Shown: piece by piece, positions 1-5,247 of the stretch
Layout: the number at the start of each line of letters is the position of its first letter
Position numbering within the stretch: position 1 is the stretch's first letter
Source: Legionella genomosp. 1
GTDB taxonomy: Bacteria > Pseudomonadota > Gammaproteobacteria > Legionellales > Legionellaceae
DNA: 7,383 bases
Reading direction: 5' to 3'
Assembly: GCA_945901145.1 (NCBI GenBank)
Contig: CAMDJY010000071.1
Coordinates: 1 to 7,383, forward strand
Made by a program: the position numbers and the translations under genes
The notes under the pieces: generated by a model
Databases searched by the model: none
Seen by the model: the letters and a program-made list of their open reading frames with translations, nothing else
Told to the model about the DNA's origin: nothing

Positions 1-203
1 TTGATTGCATGTGCATTGTCAAAACCCATCAAACGCTCACCACGACGATCATGTAAGGTAAGACTATAACGAATACCATGCGGTATTTCTTCCGTGGGTT
101 GTGATGCTCGTCGAACTTCAAATTTAGTCCAACACCCATCTGCTTGTTCGATGATAACTCCATCTAAATCAAGTAAAGTATCTATGTCTTGTCCATCAGT
201 CAT
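1..203 (-). CDS. TumE/DUF6516-family toxin-like protein, N-terminal 67 residues (partial, runs off left edge)
   Basis: The gene reads leftwards from the ATG at 203 and is still open at the window edge; 67 residues are visible and the 3' end is missing. The protein begins MTDGQDIDTLLDLDG and continues with VIIEQADG, WTKFEVRR, PHGIRYSLTLHD and, near the edge, MGFDNAHAI. The order of a short LLDLDG start, a W-x-K/R-x-E strand, an HGIRYSL strand and a GxDNAHA motif is what I know from DUF6516, annotated as the TumE toxin family of toxin-antitoxin pairs. A clear ribosome site (AGGTG, about 8 nt before the ATG) supports this start. In this family the partner is usually a small helix-turn-helix protein encoded just downstream, which here would lie left of position 1. 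Family recognition is from memory; toxicity is not shown by the sequence, and the missing C-terminus could be intact or broken. Confidence 0.75.
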   Translation of the reverse strand, partial: MTDGQDIDTLLDLDGVIIEQADGCWTKFEVRRASQPTEEIPHGIRYSLTLHDRRGERLMGFDNAHAI

Positions 204-230
204 TTTATTATCACCTGTTGATAACCATAT

Positions 231-258
231 AATATATCAAAAAGCTATATAAAATCAA
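231..258 (-). promoter_or_regulatory. Candidate sigma-70 promoter for the TumE-like gene
   Basis: On the minus strand a TTGATT box (253-258) is followed after 16 nt by TATATT (231-236). It lies about 28 nt upstream of the ATG at 203, which leaves room for a short leader carrying the AGGTG ribosome site. The region is very AT-rich, so chance matches are likely. Confidence 0.4.
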
Positions 259-333
259 ATCGATTTTAAGAGCAAGGGGTAACAAAAAGAAAAAAGTAAG
301 GATATAAAAACAATAGGTATGTCTTTCTATCAA

Positions 334-352
334 AATTTATTGTCAATAAATT
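334..352. repeat. Perfect 19-nt palindrome with one central base
   Basis: AATTTATTG, one T, then CAATAAATT: nine-base arms match perfectly around position 343. It lies between the divergent promoters of the TumE-like gene and the 81-residue gene. It is about 75 nt upstream of the -35 box of the former and 80 nt upstream of that of the latter. It could be an operator for a dimeric regulator, or merely an AT-rich hairpin. There is no T-run after either side, so it does not look like a terminator. Confidence 0.5.
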
Positions 353-407
353 GGCTCTCCGTACGGGACTTTCACCCGCAAGATCAGTTAGGCTTTGCTT
401 GGCGCAC
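351..407 (-). mobile_element. Possible remnant of the 5' end of a group II intron
   Basis: Read on the minus strand, the segment starts GTGCGCC at 407, matching the GUGYG 5' boundary of group II introns. It continues with AAGCAAAGCCTAACTG and then a hairpin, TGCGGG / loop TGAAAGT / CCCGTA (380-362, one G-T pair), followed by CGGAGAGCC. The 'GGGTGAAAGTCCCG' stem-loop close behind a GTGCG start is a pattern I associate with domain I of bacterial group II introns. Only about 57 nt look intron-like. The sequence then becomes plain AT-rich DNA, with no reverse transcriptase gene and no domain V hairpin. If real, it is a dead 5' scrap left by deletion. The alternative is a chance hairpin. Confidence 0.42.
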
Positions 408-431
408 GGGAAGATACGATGAGTTCCATTT

Positions 432-460
432 TTGATTAATTTTTGTACTATAATTATAGT
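432..460 (+). promoter_or_regulatory. Candidate sigma-70 promoter for the 81-residue gene
   Basis: TTGATT (432-437) is separated by 17 nt from TATAGT (455-460). A perfect TATAAT also occurs at 449-454 but has no good -35 partner at normal distance. Transcription would begin near 467, giving a leader of roughly 35 nt that ends in the GAGG ribosome site. Confidence 0.5.
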
Positions 461-502
461 GAGCAGTTGCATTTCTTCTTCAACCAGCGTGAGGATACGA
501 TT

Positions 503-748
503 ATGTCTGAAAAACATCAACACCATGCTCTCTGGACCAGAGAAAGCATGGATAATCGCTATGGTCAGGTTTATCATCACAAACACGATAAGCGGCATCT
601 TGGTTATCGACTGCACTTCAAGTCACATTCAAAACAACATGTTTTAAATTCAAATATTAATGATCAAACAAACCACTCTACAGGAATAATTCGAAAATTA
701 AATCTGCAAAAATTAAGAAAACGCTTGGCGAAAAACAGGTTCCATTGA
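503..748 (+). CDS. Unrecognised small basic, histidine-rich protein (81 aa)
   Basis: I do not recognise this protein. The open frame extends upstream of 503, but the ATG at 503 is the likely start: GAGG (491-494) sits 8 nt ahead of it and a good promoter lies 43 nt upstream. A terminator hairpin follows 54 nt after the stop, so the gene has a full set of expression signals and stands alone. The product has 12 histidines in 81 residues, clustered in the first half (HQHH near residue 5, YHHKHDKRH near 24-32). Its C-terminal twenty residues (about 61-81, with RKLNLQKLRKRLAKNR) look like a strongly basic helix. There is no signal peptide, membrane segment or obvious fold, and few acidic residues, so the net charge is high. 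A nucleic-acid- or metal-binding role is conceivable but is inference from composition only. It is divergent from the TumE-like gene, so it does not sit where a cognate antitoxin normally would. It may be lineage-restricted. Confidence 0.6.
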   Translation: MSEKHQHHALWTRESMDNRYGQVYHHKHDKRHLGYRLHFKSHSKQHVLNSNINDQTNHSTGIIRKLNLQKLRKRLAKNRFH

Positions 749-802
749 TACGATATGTTTATCCATCTGGGTTTACCACTTCCTAGGCGGAAATAGTTAA
801 GC

Positions 803-840
803 AAAGGCCAAGTGAATCAAATTACTCGGCCTTTTTTATT
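803..840 (+). terminator. Intrinsic terminator after the 81-residue gene, possibly shared with the converging operon
   Basis: AAAGGCC (803-809) pairs with GGCCTTT (828-834). An inner AGTGA/TTACT stem follows across one mismatch, and a run of six T ends at 837, then ATT. The T-run favours plus-strand termination. The eight-gene minus-strand run ends at 847, immediately beyond, and on that strand the same hairpin is followed only by TTTGCTTAAC, so it may work less well in that direction. Confidence 0.8.
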
Positions 841-846
841 AAAAAT

Positions 847-1422
847 TCAAATAAAACGGTAACATTTAATTAACTTAACCACGCGCACAACACCCGCTGT
901 TCTCCTGGCAATATGGATAACACGCTCAGCATCTTCAAGCAATGCGTGTCCCATTAAATAAACTACGCCATCAGCAGTAATTACCTTAAATTGATGAGGA
1001 TCGATACTTGCATCAGCAATAATTTGACTACGGACTTTAGCTGTAATCCAACTATCTTTAGCTGGATTATCACGGTAAACACCTACAGTGATCTGATTAA
1101 ACAATCTATGATAATTTGGTTTTTGAGCAACACGCCGATAAGCTTCTTCACGTAATTCAGCTGTTAACACATGTCCCGCTAGTAATAAATCACCATGAAA
1201 AGCTGCGACATCGATACTCGTCCCTCGTTGTTTAAACCGAGTATCACGATATAGAGCATGATTCGCTCTGGCAACCAGATCATAATCATTCATTTTTTTA
1301 TATAGATTATGTCTATCATAAATTAATGAAACCCCCGTCCATAAACTACTTACGCCGATACATCCCGATAACAAACTTACCAGAATAATAACGATTAAAG
1401 TCTTGAGACGTTGCATGATCAT
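847..1422 (-). CDS. BON-domain outer-membrane lipoprotein, DolP/YraP-like copy 2
   Basis: The 191-residue product has a type II signal peptide: hydrophobic residues 8-18, then lipobox L18-S-G-C21. Residue +2 is Ile, which under the E. coli Lol rule predicts the outer membrane. Two BON domains follow, about 46-115 and 122-190. Its length equals that of E. coli DolP (191). The start of the second BON domain reads KDSWITAKVRSQ, close to NDTWITTKVRSQ of E. coli DolP, so the tryptophan important for phospholipid binding there (W127) is kept here as W125. DolP maintains outer-membrane integrity and gathers at division sites. The ATG at 1422 overlaps the stop of the preceding lipoprotein gene as ATGA and lacks a clear ribosome site, so translation is probably coupled; ATG at 1416 is an alternative start. 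It is the last gene of the run. The tandem arrangement suggests an old duplication with strong divergence. Confidence 0.85.
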   Translation of the reverse strand: MIMQRLKTLIVIILVSLLSGCIGVSSLWTGVSLIYDRHNLYKKMNDYDLVARANHALYRDTRFKQRGTSIDVAAFHGDLLLAGHVLTAELREEAYRRVAQKPNYHRLFNQITVGVYRDNPAKDSWITAKVRSQIIADASIDPHQFKVITADGVVYLMGHALLEDAERVIHIARRTAGVVRVVKLIKCYRFI

Positions 1423-1982
1423 CGTATATATTGAAATACTTTAACAACTTTACGAACACCTTGAGTTTGTCGGGCGACCTCTGTGGCTAAATTTGCTTGC
1501 TGTTGCGACACCATACCAACGAGATAAACCACACCATTTTCCGTGACAATGCGAATTGATCCAGATTCCAAGCCTTTTTTACCGACTAATTTAGCCCGTA
1601 ATTCAGCAGTAATGAGCGCATCTTGGCTTTGTTCAGCAAACATGCGCGGATCATCAATGGTTATTTCATTATACACACGTTTTACATACGGAACATTTCG
1701 TACAAGTTTCTCTGCAAGAACACGCAAAGAAGCAATGCGTATCTGTCCAGTTAAAAGTACAGATTGATTAAATACTGTAACTACAATCCGTGAGCCTGTA
1801 AAGCGGGAATCCGATACAATCACTTTATGCACCAGATGGTAAATACGTGCATCTCGTTCAATCATGGCCACACTGCGGCGATCATAAACAATAAGCCCGG
1901 TTGCAGCACCAGCGACGACAGCAGCAACACATCCGGTTAATAATTGAGCCAACAGTAAAAATAAAGCAATTGTACGTTTCAT
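1419..1982 (-). CDS. dolP: BON-domain outer-membrane lipoprotein, DolP/YraP-like copy 1
   Basis: The product has 187 residues from ATG 1982, or 189 from the GTG at 1988. I prefer the ATG because AGGG lies 5 nt upstream of it; the GTG would overlap the diaA stop as GTGA. The signal peptide ends in lipobox L-T-G-C, followed by VAAVVAGAATG, which closely resembles the start of mature E. coli DolP (CVAAAVVGTAA). Two BON domains follow, about 44-113 and 121-187, ending VVKVFQYIR (E. coli VTTAFTFIK). Position directly after diaA matches the E. coli diaA-dolP order, so this copy is the positional dolP. However, where E. coli DolP has W127 in helix 1 of the second BON domain, this protein has Leu (QDALITAELR), while the next gene keeps Trp. 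It presumably acts at the outer membrane; whether it binds phospholipid like E. coli DolP is uncertain. Confidence 0.85.
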   Translation of the reverse strand: MKRTIALFLLLAQLLTGCVAAVVAGAATGLIVYDRRSVAMIERDARIYHLVHKVIVSDSRFTGSRIVVTVFNQSVLLTGQIRIASLRVLAEKLVRNVPYVKRVYNEITIDDPRMFAEQSQDALITAELRAKLVGKKGLESGSIRIVTENGVVYLVGMVSQQQANLATEVARQTQGVRKVVKVFQYIR

Positions 1983-1984
1983 AT

Positions 1985-2575
1985 TCACCCTAAAACCTGT
2001 CCAAATAACGATTGTTCAATCAAGTCACAAAAACAATGCAAAATAAATAAATGCGTTTCACGAATAATTGCAGATGTTTCCCCTGACGCACGAATTTCAA
2101 TATCTTCTGGACCTAAATGATTCGCTAATACACCACCATCCCCGCCGCTCAAACAAATGACATCCATGCCACGGTCATGTGCTGAATGCACGGCATAGAG
2201 CAAACTCATTGCCTGACCAGATGTCGTTAAAATAATAAGCACATCTTCTTTTTGACCTAATGCCTGCAATTGTCTAGCAAATAATTGCTCTGCATGACCT
2301 TCTTGGCTAAACATGGTTAACACAGCCGGGTCGCTGTTTAAAGCAATCACAGGCAATGCAGGGCGCTCAACTTCATAATAGTTTAACAATGCAGAAGAAA
2401 AATGCAGTCCATTCGCAGCGGAGCCACCCTGGCCACAAACCAATAATTTACCATTATTTAATAAGCATTGAACAAGACGCATTGCTGCTTTTGCAATAGA
2501 GTCAGACAGAAAATCTGCAGCTGCTATTCTCGCTTCTATGCTTAAACCAAAAAGATGTCGAACACGATTCTCCAT
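1985..2575 (-). CDS. diaA: DnaA initiator-associating factor DiaA (SIS-domain protein)
   Basis: The protein has 196 residues, the same length as E. coli DiaA, and aligns by eye end to end. It is one SIS (sugar isomerase) domain with CGQGGSAAN (47-55), IALNSD (77-82), TTSGQ (117-121), SGGDGG (143-148) and GPEDIEIR (155-162). DiaA forms tetramers that bind several DnaA molecules and promote timely initiation at oriC. Residues L190 and F191, reported as important for DnaA contact in E. coli, are conserved here at the same positions (SLFG near the C-terminus). That favours DiaA over the related sugar-phosphate isomerase GmhA, as does the yraN-diaA-dolP gene order. The start is well supported: AAGGA, 6 nt before the ATG, overlaps the yraN stop codon, leaving a 9-nt gap between the genes. 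The stop lies inside or next to the dolP start, implying coupled translation. Confidence 0.9.
   Translation of the reverse strand: MENRVRHLFGLSIEARIAAADFLSDSIAKAAMRLVQCLLNNGKLLVCGQGGSAANGLHFSSALLNYYEVERPALPVIALNSDPAVLTMFSQEGHAEQLFARQLQALGQKEDVLIILTTSGQAMSLLYAVHSAHDRGMDVICLSGGDGGVLANHLGPEDIEIRASGETSAIIRETHLFILHCFCDLIEQSLFGQVLG
1988..1991 (-). promoter_or_regulatory. Ribosome-binding site deciding the dolP start
   Basis: AGGG on the minus strand, 5 nt before ATG 1982. Choosing the GTG at 1988 instead would use ACAGG 7 nt upstream; both lie inside the last codons of diaA, so the two starts differ by only two residues. Confidence 0.5.
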
Positions 2576-2584
2576 CTTATTTCC

Positions 2585-2938
2585 TTATCTAAATGCATCT
2601 TTAATCCAGGAGAGCACAGGCGGAACACCGTCTATACTCACAACATCAAACCGTGCCGCCACATCATGAGTCACAGAAAATCCTTGCAAATAAAGCGCGG
2701 CTGTTTTAATTATTTTTTTTTGTTTATGATAATTGACGCTTTGCGCCCCGCCGCCAAAAAAAGAAGAGGCACGGGCACGTACTTCTACAAAAACCAATAT
2801 ATTATCATCATACATAATTAAATCTATCTCCCCAAAACGACTTTTATAATTTTGGGTGATAAATACTAATCCACAGGAAACAAGATAATCTCGCGCACGA
2901 CGTTCCGCATCCATGCCTTTCTGTTGTGATTCAGACAT
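2585..2938 (-). CDS. yraN: UPF0102 family protein YraN (endonuclease-like fold)
   Basis: This 117-residue protein is of normal family length. The signature order is visible: KGxxxERxA near 7-15, NYKSRFGEIDLI (30-41), LVFVEVRAR (48-56), then HKQKKI (71-76) and RFDVVSID (96-103). The family has a restriction-endonuclease-like (PD-(D/E)xK) fold, with E37, D39 and E52 in the places of metal ligands. Its cellular role is not settled, though a nuclease role in recombination or repair is often proposed. The ATG at 2938 overlaps the end of parB by 8 nt with only a weak ribosome site (CCCGAGC region), so coupling to parB translation is likely. In E. coli yraN lies between lpoA and diaA; here parB takes the place of lpoA. 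Confidence 0.92.
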   Translation of the reverse strand: MSESQQKGMDAERRARDYLVSCGLVFITQNYKSRFGEIDLIMYDDNILVFVEVRARASSFFGGGAQSVNYHKQKKIIKTAALYLQGFSVTHDVAARFDVVSIDGVPPVLSWIKDAFR

Positions 2939-3812
2939 GCTCGGGCTGTTGACTTAATTGTTGAATCACACGACGCAAACTTTGGGTGCCATTATAATGA
3001 ATAATTAAGGTTCCTTTGCCTGATTTATTAGATTTAATGCTCACTTTAGTTTGCAACTGTTGTGCTAAACCATGCAGCTCATCTTTAAATAAAAGATCAT
3101 CAGCATGAGCGTCATTTTTTTTGTGAACCATGCGTGCATTCATCCGGGAGACCCAGGATTCAGTCTCTCGCACAGATAAGCCTTTAGCAATAATTTGCAG
3201 TGCAATTTCTTGTTGCTGATGCTCTTCAAGCATTAATAAACATCGGGCATGCCCCATATCAATCTCGCCCCGTTCAAGCATCGCTTGCACCTCTGGCGTT
3301 AAATGTAACAAACGCAAAAAATTACTGACTGCTGCACGTGATTTCGATAAAAGATGAGCAATTTCTTGATGAGTCAAAGAAAATTCCTGTGATAAACGTA
3401 GCATGGCACGTGCTTGATCTAAAGCATTTAAAGATTCACGCTGTAAATTTTCAACCAAAGCAATGGCCATGGCAGTCTCATCATCGACTTGACGCACTAA
3501 AACCGGAATTTCATCCATCCCCGCCATCTGACAAGCCCGCCAACGCCGCTCTCCAGCAACAATTTCATAAGTCCCTGATGAAAGTTTACGGACCACCAAC
3601 GGTTGCAACAGGCCTTGTTTTTTAATGGATTCTGCAAGTTCAGATAAAGCAGTTTCATCCATTAATCCACGTGGTTGATATTGACCTGGTTGTAGCTGCG
3701 AAACACCAATTGTAATAGGCATCGCAATAGATGATTGGCTAGGCGTTACTGACTGAACTGAATGTAACAATGCCGACAAATTACGACCTAATCCACCACG
3801 CTTCACATTCAT
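2931..3812 (-). CDS. parB: Chromosome-partitioning protein ParB (CTP-dependent DNA clamp)
   Basis: The 293-residue protein is of typical chromosomal ParB length. In order: a basic N-terminal segment, GGLGRNLSALL (6-16), corresponding to the RGLGRGLxALL motif that contacts ParA, with Asn in place of the second Gly; the ParB/Srx nucleotide-binding domain with QPGQYQPR (41-48), GERRWRA (87-93) and ENLQRESLN (121-129); a helix-turn-helix around LTHQEIAHLLSKSRAAVSNF (146-165) that should recognise parS; then a C-terminal dimerisation region (about 245-290). ParB loads at parS, binds CTP, slides along DNA and stimulates ParA. The start is secure: GGGAG (3819-3823) lies 6 nt before the ATG, which overlaps the parA stop as ATGA. 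I found no good parS match within the window. Confidence 0.95.
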   Translation of the reverse strand: MNVKRGGLGRNLSALLHSVQSVTPSQSSIAMPITIGVSQLQPGQYQPRGLMDETALSELAESIKKQGLLQPLVVRKLSSGTYEIVAGERRWRACQMAGMDEIPVLVRQVDDETAMAIALVENLQRESLNALDQARAMLRLSQEFSLTHQEIAHLLSKSRAAVSNFLRLLHLTPEVQAMLERGEIDMGHARCLLMLEEHQQQEIALQIIAKGLSVRETESWVSRMNARMVHKKNDAHADDLLFKDELHGLAQQLQTKVSIKSNKSGKGTLIIHYNGTQSLRRVIQQLSQQPEHV

Positions 3813-4591
3813 GCGATACTCCCACTTAAAACCTTTTGTTTGCCTAAAAACTCTGATGCTAACACCATATACGCTGACGCTCCCGCTGATAAACGGTCGT
3901 ATTGTAAAATTGGCAAGCCATGGCTTGGCGCTTCAGCTAAACGAACATTACGCGGGATCACAGTCCGATAGACCTCTGTCGAAAAATGCTCAAGTAATTG
4001 CTTTGAAACATCAGAACAAAGACGATTGCGGGCATCATAAAGCGTACGTAAAACACCTTCTAATTTTAAACGCCGATTCACTGAATTTTTAACCTGATCA
4101 ATCGTTGACAATAGCGCCGCCAAACCTTCTAATGCATAATATTCACACTGCATAGGAATTAACACCGAGTCGGCAGCAACCAATGCGTTCAGAGTCAATG
4201 TGTTCAATGCGGGGGGACAATCAATAAAAATATAATCATACTGGCTTTGCAATGGTCCTAAAGCTTTAAATAAAATAGTTTCACGATGATCTTGATCCAT
4301 TAAGCTCACTTCAGCAACTGTTAAATCCCCATTACCAGGGATCAAATCATAGCCTGCTACAACAGACAAACACGCCTGTTCAGCCAAACAATCACGTAAC
4401 AAAACATCATTACTTGAATGGACTAAAGTATTTTTATCAACACCAGAGCCCATGGTTGCATTCCCTTGCGGGTCAAGATCAATCAAGAGCACCGCTTGTT
4501 CATGTGCGGCAACGGCTGCAGATAGATTAACAGCAGTGGTTGTCTTTCCCACCCCGCCTTTTTGATTCGCAATGGCGACAACTTTTGCCAT
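3809..4591 (-). CDS. parA: Chromosome-partitioning ATPase ParA (Soj type)
   Basis: The 260-residue MinD/ParA ATPase carries the deviant Walker A box KGGVGKTT (11-18), Walker A' DLDPQGNAT (38-46) and Walker B IFIDCPP (121-127). The family-typical stretch VIPRNVRLAEAPSHGLPI spans 211-228. There is no N-terminal helix-turn-helix extension, which places it with the short chromosomal Soj-like ParA proteins rather than the long plasmid type. It binds DNA non-specifically as an ATP dimer and, with ParB, moves origin regions apart. The ATG at 4591 has GGAG 6 nt upstream. A 41-nt gap separates it from rsmG, the largest in the run; I see no convincing promoter in that gap, so it is probably cotranscribed with mnmG-rsmG. 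Confidence 0.95.
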   Translation of the reverse strand: MAKVVAIANQKGGVGKTTTAVNLSAAVAAHEQAVLLIDLDPQGNATMGSGVDKNTLVHSSNDVLLRDCLAEQACLSVVAGYDLIPGNGDLTVAEVSLMDQDHRETILFKALGPLQSQYDYIFIDCPPALNTLTLNALVAADSVLIPMQCEYYALEGLAALLSTIDQVKNSVNRRLKLEGVLRTLYDARNRLCSDVSKQLLEHFSTEVYRTVIPRNVRLAEAPSHGLPILQYDRLSAGASAYMVLASEFLGKQKVLSGSIA

Positions 4592-4632
4592 GATTTACTC
4601 CAAAATAGTGATGAAGTGATATTTAGTGTATT

Positions 4633-5247
4633 TCAACGTTTAATAATGACACAACAACGCTCACCCTCAACTTCAGGCACGTGATAGGTATGAACTTTGA
4701 TTTGACCCTCAATTTCTGAAAGCTCCGTATCTGGATAACGGCCTTTCATCGCCAACCAAATCCCTGTTTCCGCCCTTAGATGATGCGTCCAAGCAATCAT
4801 TTGTTTTAATTCACTAAAAGCTCTACTGACTACTGTATCAAAACCCTGCGCTGGACGATAGTTTTCAACGCGCATCTGTATAATTTCTATATTAGGCAAA
4901 CGCAAAGTACGTTTGACTTCATACAAAAAGCGAGTTTTTTTACCATTACTGTCTAACAAAACAAATGCTTTATCTGGACACGCGATGGCTAAAGGAATAC
5001 CAGGAAGTCCTGCGCCAGTGCCAACATCAATAACACGTGGGCCTTTAATCCAAGGTAGAATCGCTAAGCTATCTAGGATATGACGGCCAATACGTTCTTG
5101 CTGTGTCTGAATGGCAGTTAGATTATAGGCGCGATTCCAGATATCTAAGAGGCGAAGATAATCAAGAAATAGATGAGGTGCAAGATCTAAATTCAACCGA
5201 AGTAATCCAGCCATTAAACACGATTCTAAAATCTGATCATCTTTCAT
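4633..5247 (-). CDS. rsmG: 16S rRNA (guanine-527-N7)-methyltransferase RsmG (GidB)
   Basis: The protein is 204 residues (E. coli 207) with a class I SAM-dependent methyltransferase fold. An N-terminal helical part includes the family motif [10 protein letters not shown] (37-46) and RHILDSL (55-61). Next come the SAM-binding loop [15 protein letters not shown] (72-86), the second SAM contact [12 protein letters not shown] (97-108), VVSRAF (139-144) and AMKG (166-169). It makes m7G at position 527 of 16S rRNA, near the decoding site; loss of function in other bacteria gives low-level streptomycin resistance. The ATG at 5247 overlaps the mnmG stop as ATGA and has only a weak ribosome site (GATGG), which points to translational coupling. 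The mnmG-rsmG-parA-parB order is widely conserved near bacterial origins. Confidence 0.96.
   Translation of the reverse strand: MKDDQILESCLMAGLLRLNLDLAPHLFLDYLRLLDIWNRAYNLTAIQTQQERIGRHILDSLAILPWIKGPRVIDVGTGAGLPGIPLAIACPDKAFVLLDSNGKKTRFLYEVKRTLRLPNIEIIQMRVENYRPAQGFDTVVSRAFSELKQMIAWTHHLRAETGIWLAMKGRYPDTELSEIEGQIKVHTYHVPEVEGERCCVIIKR

Noticed and set aside
361..380. tRNA or T-loop-like hairpin (GGGTGAAAGTCCC)
   Set aside because: It lacks the TTCRA loop, there is no matching D or anticodon arm at the right distance, and no acceptor stem can be formed.
266..616. 116-codon minus-strand open frame opposite the 81-residue gene
   Set aside because: It runs across the intron-like scrap and antisense to a gene with better signals, has low-complexity ends and no family resemblance.
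432..647. 71-codon plus-strand open frame overlapping the 81-residue gene
   Set aside because: It begins within the promoter and lacks a ribosome site; the frame starting at 503 has GAGG at proper spacing and ends just before the terminator.
2867..2875. TAATCCACA, one mismatch from the DnaA box TTATCCACA
   Set aside because: A single isolated match inside the yraN coding region, with no cluster of boxes or AT-rich unwinding element near it; no evidence for an origin.
3731..3770. Similarity between the ParB segment HSVQS and HSVQS in the partial membrane protein (about 7230-7250)
   Set aside because: Only a five-residue match plus about 13 similar bases; too short to indicate duplication or recombination.
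4592..4632. Possible internal promoter in the 41-nt rsmG-parA gap (TTGAAA present)
   Set aside because: No -10-like hexamer lies at 16-18 nt from it.
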